From Streptomyces aureoverticillatus (GTDB taxonomy: Bacteria; Actinomycetota; Actinomycetes; Streptomycetales; Streptomycetaceae): a stretch of 64,000 bases of DNA. The DNA lies in assembly GCF_014649395.1 (NCBI RefSeq), contig NZ_BMSY01000020.1, positions 1 to 64,000 on the forward strand, written 5' to 3'. A model generated the notes under the pieces. That model ran no database searches. It worked only from the letters and a program-made list of their open reading frames with translations, and had not been told where the DNA came from. Shown here piece after piece: positions 26,428 to 35,167 of this stretch (position 1 is the first letter of the stretch; every line of letters starts with the position of its first letter). The position numbers and the translations under genes are program-made.

Positions 26428-27264
26428 TCAGGCACGAAACACCTTCCGGAGGGACTCGCCGAACTCGGCGGGGTGCGTGGACAGGCCGGTGTGCCCGCCG
26501 GGGAAGAGCCGGAGTTCCATACCGAGATGCTCAGCCAGGAAGGCGGCCGGCCGGTAGGGCAACTCGCCGCGTGAGTCCTGGCCGCAGGCGAGTACAAGCC
26601 GGTCCGACAGCGCCTCCAGCCGGTGGATGTCCGGGGCGTAGGACATGAAGCTCGGCACGATGCGCCCGACGAAGTAGGGCAGGTTGGTCATCGTCCGCTC
26701 AACCCGCGCCGCTGCCTGCGGTGGAAGCTTGATCTCGGGCTTCGGCTCGGAGGGTTCGCCGTCCTTCTTCAGCCCCGCGGCGAATACGGCCATCGCCGGC
26801 ATGAGCCCCTCTGTGTGGAACGTTGCCTGTACGCGTGCGATGAGCGCGCGGTGTTCGGCGGCGTCCGGCAGGACCTCCACTACGGGCGGCTCGTGTGACA
26901 CGAGGCGTTCGACGCGTTCGGGATGGGCGGTGAGCAGGTGCAGGGCGGCGATCGCGCCCGAGCTGGAGCCGAACACCCGGGCGGGCTCATCGGGCGACAG
27001 CAGTTCCAGTATCCGCAAGGCGTCGTCGGCGTGTTCGGCCACGCTCTGCGCGGCTTCGGAGTCGTCCAGCGTGCTTCGGGACATGCCGCGCGGATCGTAG
27101 GTCGCGACGGTGTAATCGGCGGCCAGGTAGTCGACGATCCCGTCGAAGGAGGCCGCGCCGCCCGTACCTCCGGGCATCAGCAGCAGGAGCGGGCCCTGGC
27201 CGCGCAGTTCGTAGTGCAGGGTCGCGCCGTTCACGCGCAGGCTGCCCATGGTCGGGGCGGTCAT
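26428..27264 (-). CDS. Alpha/beta hydrolase
   Basis: A 278-aa serine hydrolase: RGQGPLLLLMPGGTGGA (oxyanion loop), TYDPRGMSRS, nucleophile elbow GSSSG with Ser101, acid Asp230 in CGQDSRG and base His258 in GGHTGL. The substrate is unknown; such genes beside TetR regulators often detoxify lactones or esters. The start overlaps the stop of the upstream TetR gene by ATGA, so the two are translationally coupled and autoregulated together. Confidence 0.88.
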   Translation of the reverse strand: MTAPTMGSLRVNGATLHYELRGQGPLLLLMPGGTGGAASFDGIVDYLAADYTVATYDPRGMSRSTLDDSEAAQSVAEHADDALRILELLSPDEPARVFGSSSGAIAALHLLTAHPERVERLVSHEPPVVEVLPDAAEHRALIARVQATFHTEGLMPAMAVFAAGLKKDGEPSEPKPEIKLPPQAAARVERTMTNLPYFVGRIVPSFMSYAPDIHRLEALSDRLVLACGQDSRGELPYRPAAFLAEHLGMELRLFPGGHTGLSTHPAEFGESLRKVFRA

Positions 27265-27854
27265 GCAGAGTCTCCTTCTTGGGGCGGGGGCCAGTGCTCC
27301 AGGAGGGTGTGGAGGGCGTCGAGGGCGCGGACCCAGGACTGCTGCGGCGAACGCTCGTGTGCGAACCCGCCCGCGGCCTCCAGGGCGACGAACCCGTGGA
27401 AGGTGCTGCGCAGCAACCGGACCGCGTCGGTCAGGTCGGGCTCGGTCAGTCCGTAGCCGCGCAGCACGCCGTAGGTCAGCTCGACCGCGCGCCGCGGTCC
27501 GGCCGCCTTTGCGGCCAGCTCGGGGTCGATCTGGACCGGGGTCTGCGTCGCCATGTAGCGGCCCGGATGCTTGTGGGCGTACTCCCGCCATGCGTCGGCA
27601 AACGCGACCAGCGCGTCCTTGCCCGCCCGGCCGGAGGTCGCCTCCGCGATACCGATGGTCTTCTCGTCCGCCGCCAGCAGCGCGATGCGTCCGCGCAGAT
27701 CCTCCAGGCCGCGGACATGCGTGTAGAGGCTCGCATCCTTCACGCCGAGCCGCCGCGCCACCTGCGACATGGTCACCTGGTCGAGCCCGACCTCGTCCGC
27801 CAGCTCGGCACCCGCGAGCGTCACCCGCTCCGCCGTCAGCCCTGCCCGCGCCAT
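27261..27854 (-). CDS. TetR-family repressor
   Basis: A 197-aa TetR protein. The HTH lies at residues ~25-50 (VTMSQVARRLGVKDASLYTH). The C-terminal domain ends GFVALEAAGGFAHERSPQQS and resembles the TetR_C_33-type ligand domain (WREYAHKHPGRYMATQTP). It is first in a two-gene operon with the hydrolase and has repeated dyads directly upstream, so autorepression lifted by a small ligand is likely. Confidence 0.9.
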   Translation of the reverse strand: MARAGLTAERVTLAGAELADEVGLDQVTMSQVARRLGVKDASLYTHVRGLEDLRGRIALLAADEKTIGIAEATSGRAGKDALVAFADAWREYAHKHPGRYMATQTPVQIDPELAAKAAGPRRAVELTYGVLRGYGLTEPDLTDAVRLLRSTFHGFVALEAAGGFAHERSPQQSWVRALDALHTLLEHWPPPQEGDSA

Positions 27855-27870
27855 GCGCCCTCCTCATAAC

Positions 27871-27905
27871 CCTAGGGGCCCTAGTTTTATCCTAGGAGCC
27901 CTAGG
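27871..27905. promoter_or_regulatory. Duplicated TetR operator
   Basis: CCTAGGGGCCCTAG (27871-27884) and CCTAGGAGCCCTAGG (27891-27905) are two near-identical palindromic sites, 20 bp apart start to start, 16 bases before the TetR start codon. The CTAGG motif is otherwise rare in high-GC DNA, which supports selection for binding. Confidence 0.7.
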
Positions 27906-27955
27906 AATACAAACAGAGCGGACAGTCAATTCGTTCTGCTGGTCATTCGAGAGAG

Positions 27956-27991
27956 CTCGGGGTGGGGACACGTCCTTGTCCCCACCCCGAG
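27956..27991 (-). terminator. Terminator of the MFS gene
   Basis: CTCGGGGTGGGGAC (27956-27969) pairs perfectly with GTCCCCACCCCGAG (27978-27991) around an 8-base loop, 9 bases beyond the MFS stop codon. Confidence 0.8.
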
Positions 27992-27999
27992 CCGGGCGT

Positions 28000-29475
28000 T
28001 CAGGACCGACGGGTGCGTGGGGTGGCCGGGCGGGGCAGGAAGAACATCAGGGCCCACATGGCCAGCAGTCCCCCGATCACGTACGGAAGCGTTGCGGTGA
28101 AGGCGTTGACGACGTCGGTCCCGCGGGCGGTCGCGGTGTGGTCGTGGGAGAAGAAGACCACCCCAGTGAGCACGACACCCAGGCTGATGCCGAGGTGGGT
28201 GGCGGTGTTGAACAGTCCGGAGGCCGATCCGGCGTGCGCGTCGTCGACGCGGCCCAGGGTGAGGTCGGTGAGCGGAGCGCCGACCATGCCCAGTCCGAGG
28301 CCCAGGGCCAGGGCCGGCAGGGCCATGGTGGTCATCGACAGGTTCGTGCCGTACGTCGTGACCAGCAGGTGGAACACGGCCAGGGCCGAGGCAGCGAGCA
28401 GTGCGCCGCCCTGAGGTACGCGGCGTTGATGCCGGGCGACCACTGACATGGCCAGCCACGCCCCGCCGATCTCGGCGAGTGTGAAGAGGAGGAAGCCGAT
28501 CGCCGCCCGCGACGGGCTCAGGCCAAGGCCCTGCTGCATGAAGAGCGTCCAGCACATGAAGAACAGGCCGGACAGCAGACCGAGGACCAGCTGGGCGGTC
28601 ATCCCTCCGGAGAACGGCCGACCGGAGAACAGGGACAGCACCATCAGAGGTGAACCGTCCTTGCGGGTCTTGCTCCGCTGCTGGACGACCAGGCCCATCA
28701 GCACGGCCAGACCTGCGGCCACGGCCGTGAACGTCCACCACGGCCAGTGATGGGCGCCGCCCGCGCTGAGAGGGTAGGCGATCAGCAGCAGCCCGAGCGC
28801 CGAGAGGACCATGCCCAGTGGGTCGAGGCGCAACGCTTGCCTGTTACGGGACTCGGTCAGGTGCCTGTGGCCGAGCAGGACCGTGGCGATGCCAAGGGGG
28901 GCATTGATCAGGAAGATGGAACGCCAGCCGAGGCCGAACAGGTCGGCCTCGGTGAGGATGCCGCCCAGAACGGGCCCGGCGACGCTGCCGACCGACATGA
29001 CGGTCCCGTACAGACCGAACGCCTTGGCGCGGGCGCTGCCGGTGAAGGTGACGTGCAGGGTGGCCAGGACCTGCGGGATCATGACCGCTGCCCCGGCGCC
29101 CTGCACCGCGCGGGCGGCGATCAGCGTGGCAGGGCCGACGGCGAGGCTGCACAGCAGTGAGGCGGCGGTGAAGACGCCGGTACCCAGCAGGAAGATCCGT
29201 TTGCGGCCGTAGAGGTCACCGAGGCGGCCGCCGGTGATCAGTCCGAGGGCGAGCGCGAGCCCGTAGGCGGCATGAATCCACTGCAGACCTGCGGCTGAAG
29301 TACCGGTGTTCGCCTGGATGGAAGGCAGGGCGGTGTCGACCACCGATGCGTCCAAGACGGCCATCAGTTCACCGAGTAGCACCACGGCCAGCGTGATCCG
29401 GCGGCCAGGGCGCGAACGCTGTCTGGCGGAGATACCGCCTGGGCAGGGCCGGGCGTTTCGGGTGTCACAAGACAC
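28000..29475 (-). CDS. MFS drug exporter, DHA2 (14-helix) type
   Basis: A 491-aa major facilitator protein. Helix 1 carries ELMAVLDASVVDTALPSI, the DHA2 motif D1 (LDxTVVNVALP variant with Val-Asp for Val-Asn). Motif A is GRLGDLYGRKR after helix 2, and motif C-like GSVAGPVLGGIL lies in helix 5. About 14 hydrophobic helices are visible. It should export hydrophobic drugs or metabolites using proton motive force. It points away from no dedicated regulator; the TetR/hydrolase operon lies downstream beyond a terminator. The first ~25 residues are basic and the start is uncertain. Confidence 0.9.
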   Translation of the reverse strand: MSCDTRNARPCPGGISARQRSRPGRRITLAVVLLGELMAVLDASVVDTALPSIQANTGTSAAGLQWIHAAYGLALALGLITGGRLGDLYGRKRIFLLGTGVFTAASLLCSLAVGPATLIAARAVQGAGAAVMIPQVLATLHVTFTGSARAKAFGLYGTVMSVGSVAGPVLGGILTEADLFGLGWRSIFLINAPLGIATVLLGHRHLTESRNRQALRLDPLGMVLSALGLLLIAYPLSAGGAHHWPWWTFTAVAAGLAVLMGLVVQQRSKTRKDGSPLMVLSLFSGRPFSGGMTAQLVLGLLSGLFFMCWTLFMQQGLGLSPSRAAIGFLLFTLAEIGGAWLAMSVVARHQRRVPQGGALLAASALAVFHLLVTTYGTNLSMTTMALPALALGLGLGMVGAPLTDLTLGRVDDAHAGSASGLFNTATHLGISLGVVLTGVVFFSHDHTATARGTDVVNAFTATLPYVIGGLLAMWALMFFLPRPATPRTRRS

Positions 29476-29883
29476 GGAGAGGGGGTTCCTGTTCTGAACA
29501 GCAGGGAAACGGGCAGACCAAGGCCCGTGTACGCCTACTGCGCACAGGAGAATGTCACGGAGCCCAGGCCATCGGGAACACCGTCTTCACAGCGGACAGC
29601 ACCAACCGCCTGTCAACGCAGGCGAGGGTCCGCGGGCAGAGAGCCCGGGAAGAACGGCTACTGGGCCTGGGATATAAGTCATCACCTCGAAGGGCACGCA
29701 CACGCCCACACAGGGCAACGGAACAACTCATCCAGCATAGTCATCCGCCCGCCATTGAGGCGAACAGGTTTTCCGGGCCCGCCACATGGTCCCGGAAGAC
29801 CGGGACCATCCGCGCGAGGTGCCTAGCAGGGGCGATTCTGACGGGCGCCCTGATGTGCCGCCGATACAAGATGCCGTTGACAA
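29476..29883. other. 408-bp region without a recognised gene
   Basis: It holds the promoter side of the MFS gene and the 3' flank of the DUF6463 gene. Short frames here are His/Arg/Pro-rich. A minus-strand stretch around 29760-29880 is weakly protein-like (LIVNGILYRRHIRAP) but has no start, so I do not call it. Confidence 0.45.
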
Positions 29884-30312
29884 TCAGGCGGACTGCTGCG
29901 GCGGTCGTGTCGTGTCGGCCGTGGGCACGGACGTGTCCCGGTGGGTGGCGCGCCGGGCTCCCACCAGCAGCAGGACGTTCGCGAGCAGGAGGATCGGCCA
30001 AGGTGTGGGCAGAAGGATCACGGCGCCGACCACGGTCCAGATTCCCAGTGTCCACGCGATGAACGGCGGCGGCACCATGCCCTGGCGGTCCAGCCACAGA
30101 ACCGTCAGACCGACCACGACCAGCGGCACGCCGAAGCTTGCCAGGCTCAGCCAGTACGCGCTGCTCTCCGAGCTCATCGCGCCGAGGTCGTCCCCCCACA
30201 ACTCCCCGCTGAACCACGCTCCGGCGTGGCGTGCGGCGCCCTCCGCCGTCAGCGCGAGGAGCGTGTGCGCGGCTCCGAACAGCGCGATGAGCCAGCCTGC
30301 CCATTTGATCAT
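29884..30312 (-). CDS. DUF6463-type membrane protein
   Basis: A 142-aa protein with four membrane segments (about residues 4-22, 52-74, 84-101 and 103-119). It begins MIKWAGWLIALFGAAHTLLA and has WFSGELWG between helices 1 and 2, as in the small integral-membrane families (DUF6463 and relatives) that follow TetR-regulated genes in actinobacteria. No catalytic residues. It lies 95 bases after the DUF2867 gene in the same direction and is probably its operon partner. Confidence 0.75.
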   Translation of the reverse strand: MIKWAGWLIALFGAAHTLLALTAEGAARHAGAWFSGELWGDDLGAMSSESSAYWLSLASFGVPLVVVGLTVLWLDRQGMVPPPFIAWTLGIWTVVGAVILLPTPWPILLLANVLLLVGARRATHRDTSVPTADTTRPPQQSA

Positions 30313-30407
30313 TGGAGTTCTCCATTCCTGTCTCGGAGGCGGAGTCCGCGCTGCGGAGCGCCTGGCGGTTGCCGCATCGCGGTGGTGTGACTCTCCTGGG
30401 AGCACGG

Positions 30408-31070
30408 TTAGTCCGGGGTGTCGGGCCGGGACGGGGTGTCGGGCCGGGGCGGGGCGGCGGTGCGTGCGCCGGCCCCTGAGTACCTGTCCCGGTTCCGCCA
30501 CGCGCGTTCCCATTTGCGGGTCATCGCCGGGTAGACGATCAGGTACCGGAACGGCTTGATCGCCGCCATGTACAGCCGTCCGAACAGGCCGTTGGGCTTG
30601 ACCAGGGCCGCCATCCGCAGTTCGTACTCGCCGTCGTCGGTCGGCACCCAGCCCAGGTGACAGATGTCGTGGACGGTCTTGTTGGCCAGCTCGATGGCGC
30701 ACTCGTCGGGGAGCTCGTACACCATGGTGAACGGGGTGTTCGGCACTGCCTCCCCGGCCTCGTCCTGGCGCAGGTCGGGCGGCAGCCGGTCGCACAGCGT
30801 CTCGACCCGCCCCACGAGGCCCTGCGCGGGTTTGTCCCAGCCGAACAGGGCGCCGAGCTTCCAGCGCACGGCGAAAAGGAACCGGACCACGGCGGGGTTC
30901 TCGTTGAGCCCGCCGGCGGCCCGCAGCGCGGCCAGCATGACGGGGAAGTCGTCCGGCCCGGCGCCCGGTGTGCGGTAGGCCCACACGTCCTCGAGCCGGA
31001 AGTCGGACGCGATCTCGTGGATCCGCCACGGGCGGGCGGTGTGCTCGGCCTCGGGGAGCCTCATCGACAT
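30408..31070 (-). CDS. DUF2867 domain protein, full length
   Basis: A 220-aa DUF2867 protein. Key blocks: PWRIHEIASDFRLEDVWAYR, PGAGPDDFPVML, a core with LFGWDKPAQGLVGR, then ELRMAALVKPNGLFGRLYMA and IKPFRYLIVYPAMTRKWERAW. The family is thought to be related to START/SRPBCC-type lipid-binding folds; its activity is unknown. GGAGG precedes ATG 31068-31070. It is divergent from a TetR gene with paired dyads between them, and is followed by a four-helix membrane protein. A shortened paralog with the same operators is at 37033. Confidence 0.8.
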   Translation of the reverse strand: MSMRLPEAEHTARPWRIHEIASDFRLEDVWAYRTPGAGPDDFPVMLAALRAAGGLNENPAVVRFLFAVRWKLGALFGWDKPAQGLVGRVETLCDRLPPDLRQDEAGEAVPNTPFTMVYELPDECAIELANKTVHDICHLGWVPTDDGEYELRMAALVKPNGLFGRLYMAAIKPFRYLIVYPAMTRKWERAWRNRDRYSGAGARTAAPPRPDTPSRPDTPD

Positions 31071-31226
31071 CGCGGCCTCCCCCTCACCGTGAGCGGACGC
31101 GTCGAGTCCGACAGGGCTCGGGCTCTCTCGTGACCGTGACGGGGGTCGACCAGCTTCTTGACGTGCTCGGGAAGCGATGGCGGAAGGTGCCGGAACCGAA
31201 TGACATGACGCTGCCCCTCCTGGCGT

Positions 31227-31276
31227 TATACGCTGCCGTACACATTCAATGTAGACCGGTTGTACGCCTCCGTATA
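31227..31276. promoter_or_regulatory. Paired TetR operators, TATACG type
   Basis: TATACGCTGCCGTACA (31227-31242) and TGTACGCCTCCGTATA (31261-31276) are two imperfect palindromes, reverse complements of each other in their conserved bases, with centres 34 bp apart. They lie 31 bases before the TetR start and about 160 bases before the DUF2867 start. The same pair with the same 34-bp spacing recurs at 36936-36985. Confidence 0.75.
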
Positions 31277-31306
31277 GCCGCGCGTGAGAGTGAGGTCGGT
31301 CACCCG

Positions 31307-31876
31307 ATGGGTGCGTTGCGTACACCCCGCGAAAAGTGGGTCGAGGAAGGGCTGCGGGCACTGGCCGAGGGCGGAGTGGACGCGGTACGGGTCGAAGCCC
31401 TGGCCAAGGCACTCGGCGTGACCAAGGGAGGGTTCTACGGGTACTTCGCCGACCGCGGCGCGCTGCTCACCGAGATGCTGGATGCCTGGGAGCGCGAAAG
31501 CATCGACGACGTCCTCGACCGGATCGAACAGGAAGGCACCGACGCGCGGGACCTCGACGAACTGGCCCGGCAGTTCACCTTCTCCCTCGACCACCTGATC
31601 CCCATCGACCTGGCCGTCCGCGACTGGGCCCGCCGCGATCAGGACGTCGCCGAACGCCTGCGCCGCGTGGACAACCGGCGCATGCAACTGCTGCGCGACG
31701 CGATCAGCACCTTCTGCCCCGACCCCGACGAGGTCGAGGCCCGCAGCCTGCTGGCCATCTGCGCGGCCATCGGCAGCCACTTCCTCGCCGCCGACCACCC
31801 CGGCCGCACCCGCGCCGAGGTCATCGCCCACGCGGGCGCCATCCTCAGCCGCCCACCCAGCGACGCCGGGCAGTGA
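31307..31876 (+). CDS. TetR-family repressor of the DUF2867 operon
   Basis: A 189-aa TetR protein: HTH at residues ~29-50 (EALAKALGVTKGGFYGYFAD) and an all-helical ligand domain (FSLDHLIPIDLAVRDWARRD). ATG at 31307 is chosen because the protein then begins MGALRTPREKWVEEGLRAL, the usual TetR N-terminus; the longer in-frame extension would run through the operators. It is divergent from the DUF2867 gene. Since a second operon 5.6 kb away has the same operators and no nearby TetR gene, this protein probably controls both. Confidence 0.9.
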   Translation: MGALRTPREKWVEEGLRALAEGGVDAVRVEALAKALGVTKGGFYGYFADRGALLTEMLDAWERESIDDVLDRIEQEGTDARDLDELARQFTFSLDHLIPIDLAVRDWARRDQDVAERLRRVDNRRMQLLRDAISTFCPDPDEVEARSLLAICAAIGSHFLAADHPGRTRAEVIAHAGAILSRPPSDAGQ

Positions 31877-31963
31877 TAGACCCCGGCCCGGCGCCGCAAC
31901 CGGCCAACGGCCAGGTGTCATTCACGCCTCGCGGTCATCAACGGGAGCCTGCGGGCGCGAATG

Positions 31964-33664
31964 TCACAGCGCTTGTTCCGGCCTCCGGTCGTCGTGCGGC
32001 GGTACGGGGACGTCCCTGTGCAGCACGGGTCTGGCGCGGCGCGCCGCGGGCACCTCGAAGAGTGCGTCCACGGCCGGGCGCTGCGCCGCGTCCGCGGTCA
32101 CGAGCCCGGCGATCTGCCCCTCGTCCGCGGGCAGTCGCGCGGCGGCCAGCAGGGTGCGCACCCTCACGCCGACGTCGAGCTGCTGTGCGGTGGTCTCGTC
32201 GTGGTGGACCGGGGCCGCAGAGGTGCGGTCGGCGCCCGACGCCCCAGCCACGTACGTAGCCGGATCGGGGGCGCGCAGGTGCCAGTCGGTGTGCCGCTGG
32301 AAGGCGTCACCGACCCGCAGGATCGCCGCCTCGCCCGCCACCGGTCCCGCGATCTGCAGCGACAGCGGCAGTCCGGCCGCGGTGACGCCCATCGGCACCG
32401 CCAACACGGGGTTGGCCAGCGGATTCCAGTACGGCGTATGGACCTTGCCGAACACACCCGCATGGTCCTGGTGACCCGCCGCGTCGGCGAGGGCGCCGAA
32501 CGGTGGAGCCCCGATCGACGCGGTCGGGCACACGACCACGTCCACGTCCGCGAACAGGGCGTCCACGGCCCGCTGCGCCACCGTGCGCACCCGCTGCGCC
32601 TGGACGTAGTCCGCGCCCGACACGAGCGCGCCCATCGCAAGGAGGCCACGCGAAGCCACGCAGTAGTCTTCCCAGCTGCGGCTCAGGTCGGTGCGATGGT
32701 GGGCGAGGCCCTCACTGGCCGCGGTCACGAATGCCGTGGTGATCAGCTCCCTCCAGTACGGCAGCCGCACCTCCGCCGCGTCGGCGCCGAGGCCCGTGAG
32801 CACGGCTACCGCCTCTTCGAACGCCCCGGGCAGCGCCGGATCGCCGCCCTCGGGGAAGTGGTGCTCCCGCACGACGCCGACCCGTACCCCGCCCAGGTCA
32901 CCGCCGAACGGCGGCTCGGTGAACGGGACTTCAAGGCCGCCGGACGCCGTACGGGTGCCGTCCGGCGCGGCAGCGATCACGTTCAGCACCGCCGAGCAGT
33001 CCCTGGCGCTGCGGGCGAGCGGGCCGACGCGGTCGAGGCTGTAGCCGAGCGGTACGCAGCCTGCCGCGGGCACCCGCCCGAAGGTCGGCATCAACCCGGT
33101 GACCCCACAGAACGCGGCGGGCATGCGGATGCTGCCCCCGGTGTCGCTGCCCAGGGCGGCCGCGAACATCCCCGCCGCGATGCCGCTCGCCGAGCCCGAA
33201 CTGGAGCCCCCGGCCCAGGACTCGGTCCGCCAGGGGTTGCGCGGGAACGGGAACGGCTTGTCCTGCTGCGGCAGTCCGCATCCGAACTCCATCGCGGTCG
33301 TCTTCCCCGTGAGCACCGCGCCCGCCGCGCGCAGCCGGGCCACCACCGGGGCGTCCCGCCCCGCCCACCAGCCGCGGTCATGGACCAGGCTCTGCGCCGT
33401 GGTCGGCCCGTCGGCCACCGCGATGGTGTCCTTCACGCCGACCGGGATCCCGTGCAGCGGCCCCCGGTCGATTCCGCGCGCCAACTCCTCGTCCGCGCGA
33501 GCGGCCGCGGCGCGCGCCCGCTCGTCGAAACGCGACAGATACACACCCAGCAAGCCGTCCGAGCGCTCGGCTTCGGCAAGGGCCGCCTCGGTGAGTCCGA
33601 CGCTGGTCACCCTGCCCTCCCGCAACGCCCGCGCGGTCTCGGTCAGGGTCGCCACTCCGCCCAT
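31964..33664 (-). CDS. Amidase-signature enzyme with AtzG-like tail
   Basis: A 566-aa amidase. The Ser-cisSer-Lys triad is visible: Lys78 (GVKDTIAV), cis-Ser154 in GGSSSGSA and nucleophile Ser178 in GSDTGGSIRMP, 24 residues apart as in the family. After the usual end (about residue 460) there is an extra ~90-residue tail, VRVRTLLAAARLPADEGQ and QRPAVDALFEVP, resembling the small AtzG-like/DUF4089 subunit that in other bacteria is a separate partner of such amidases. This looks like a natural fusion. Start 33664 follows GGAGGTGG. The substrate (ureide, amide) is unknown. Confidence 0.88.
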   Translation of the reverse strand: MGGVATLTETARALREGRVTSVGLTEAALAEAERSDGLLGVYLSRFDERARAAAARADEELARGIDRGPLHGIPVGVKDTIAVADGPTTAQSLVHDRGWWAGRDAPVVARLRAAGAVLTGKTTAMEFGCGLPQQDKPFPFPRNPWRTESWAGGSSSGSASGIAAGMFAAALGSDTGGSIRMPAAFCGVTGLMPTFGRVPAAGCVPLGYSLDRVGPLARSARDCSAVLNVIAAAPDGTRTASGGLEVPFTEPPFGGDLGGVRVGVVREHHFPEGGDPALPGAFEEAVAVLTGLGADAAEVRLPYWRELITTAFVTAASEGLAHHRTDLSRSWEDYCVASRGLLAMGALVSGADYVQAQRVRTVAQRAVDALFADVDVVVCPTASIGAPPFGALADAAGHQDHAGVFGKVHTPYWNPLANPVLAVPMGVTAAGLPLSLQIAGPVAGEAAILRVGDAFQRHTDWHLRAPDPATYVAGASGADRTSAAPVHHDETTAQQLDVGVRVRTLLAAARLPADEGQIAGLVTADAAQRPAVDALFEVPAARRARPVLHRDVPVPPHDDRRPEQAL

Positions 33665-33919
33665 GTTCCACCTCCCCATACGCCGCCGCCCTTTGGCCGA
33701 CGGCCGGTGGGACACGACCCTTCCAACTCAACCCGGGTTGAACGCAACTGCCGCCTGCCCCAGCGGGCGGGCACGCACGAGCGCGGCACATACGCGCGTA
33801 CGCGGGCACGCGGGCGACTGCCGGAGGATGACGCGCCACGAAGGGGTGGCGATCACGCCCGGATCCGCGGCTGTCCAGTATCAGTGGAAACCTCCATCCC
33901 CGAGAACCGGAGGCATTCC

Positions 33920-34345
33920 ATGTCCGTGCGTCCCGCCCTCACCGCCGCGCTCTGCACTGCCGCCGTGCTGTGCGTGGCCCACAGCCCGGCCACCGCCGCT
34001 CCCGGCGAGTCCATCACCGTCGACCGCACCGGCAAGGTCGCCGAGGACGGCACCGTCACCCTCTCCGGCACCTACCGCTGCACGGGTGCCACCGGACCGG
34101 TGTTCATCACTTCCTCGATCAGCCAAAGCAGCCCCACCACCAGGCGATCCATCGGAAGCAGCCAAGCCCTGTGCGACGGCGCCGAGCACCGCTGGCAGAA
34201 CACCGGGAGGGCCCCGGCCGGCACCGTCAAGCCCGGTGCGGCCAACGTAGAGGCGACCCTCATGGAGCTGCGCCTCACCAAGGGCCTGCCGCTGCCGTTC
34301 TTCCACGCCGCGCAGCGCCAGGACATCGCCGTCAGCAAGGCTTGA
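33920..34345 (+). CDS. Secreted protein, DUF6299-like
   Basis: A 141-aa precursor. The signal peptide is MSVRPALTAALCTAAVLCVA followed by HSPATAA, with cleavage near residue 27. The mature part reads ITVDRTGKVAEDGTVTLSGT and YRCTGATGPVFITSS, an immunoglobulin-like beta domain with two cysteines (YRCTG, ALCDG) as in DUF6299 exported proteins of Streptomyces. Function unknown. CCGGAGG precedes the ATG. Confidence 0.75.
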   Translation: MSVRPALTAALCTAAVLCVAHSPATAAPGESITVDRTGKVAEDGTVTLSGTYRCTGATGPVFITSSISQSSPTTRRSIGSSQALCDGAEHRWQNTGRAPAGTVKPGAANVEATLMELRLTKGLPLPFFHAAQRQDIAVSKA

Positions 34346-34489
34346 GCGAGTTCACCTGAGCCCCAGCCTGCCCGCGGCGACGAGCGCCGCCGTCGCCGCC
34401 GGCGGCGCGGGCTTGCCGACCATGGAGCAAATCGTGGCGGTCCGGAGCGCCTTGGCGGCTTTGGAGACCTTCGGGAAGGCGTCCGGGCG

Positions 34490-34921
34490 TCAGGCGACGA
34501 AAATCTGGGAGTCGTCGGCGAACGCCTTGAACTCCAGGGCGTTGCCGGCCGGGTCGAGAAGGAACATCGTCCACTGCTCGCCCGGCTGCCCCGCAAAGCG
34601 CACGTAGGGCTCGATGACGAACTCGGTGCCCGCCTCGCGCAGCCGCTCGGCGAGCTTGTGGAACTCCGGGATCGTGAGGATCAGACCGAAGTGCGGTACG
34701 GGAACGTCGTGGCCGTCGACCGGGTTGTGTATGCGCTGCGCGCGCTCCGGCGCGAGGTGGGTGACGAACTGGTGGCCGTGCAGGTTCCAGTCCACCCAGG
34801 TGTCCGCGCTGCGGCCTTGGTCCAGGCCCAGGACGTCACCGTAGAACCGGCGCGCGGCATCCAGGTCGTCGACCGGCATGGCGAGGTGGAACCGCGGGAT
34901 CGGGGAGTCGAGAAGGGTCAC
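34490..34921 (-). CDS. VOC-family (glyoxalase-like) protein
   Basis: A 143-aa vicinal-oxygen-chelate protein with FHLAMPVDDLDAARRFYGDV at the start (His is a metal-ligand position), a second module beginning HFGLILTIPEFHKLAERL and the closing TMFLLDPAGNALEFKAF with the ligand Glu. It is a two-module single-domain dioxygenase/glyoxalase-type fold; the substrate is unknown. Start GTG at 34921 is set by AGGAAGG upstream. The following 140 bases on the same strand contain a further protein-like stretch (ICSMVGKPAPPAATAALVAA) without a start, which I do not call. Confidence 0.85.
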   Translation of the reverse strand: MTLLDSPIPRFHLAMPVDDLDAARRFYGDVLGLDQGRSADTWVDWNLHGHQFVTHLAPERAQRIHNPVDGHDVPVPHFGLILTIPEFHKLAERLREAGTEFVIEPYVRFAGQPGEQWTMFLLDPAGNALEFKAFADDSQIFVA

Positions 34922-35050
34922 GGCATTGCCTTCCTGAAAGGACCGGAACGGATCGTGGGCGTACACCCTGCCAGAAGCAGTGCACCACTCCCCCACATTC
35001 AAGGAGCTGCAACGCCTCGCGCACTCCGCGACGGGCCACGCCCACCGCGT

Positions 35051-35119
35051 CGTCGGCGTGCGTCGGCGTGCGTCGGCGTGCGTCGGCGTGCGTCGGCGTG
35101 CGTCGGCGTGCGTCGGCGT
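35051..35119 (+). repeat. 10-bp tandem repeat array
   Basis: Six perfect copies of CGTCGGCGTG and a seventh matching 9 of 10 bases run without interruption. The unit length equals about one helical turn. On the minus strand it reads CACGCCGACG. It lies in the gap between the VOC and GNAT genes and is not within a supported gene. Confidence 0.95.
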
Positions 35120-35167
35120 CGCAACGGGGCAAACGGCAGGCCGTGCTCGGCCGATCGGGACCTGGCG

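Noticed and set aside
31961..34345. A 794-aa plus-strand open frame
   Set aside because: It is antisense to the amidase gene over most of its length and Arg/Pro/His-rich; only its last 141 codons (from 33920) form a real secreted protein.
35051..35119. CRISPR-like repeats
   Set aside because: The 10-bp units are contiguous with no spacers; no cas genes nearby. The same applies to the repeats at 44349-44428.
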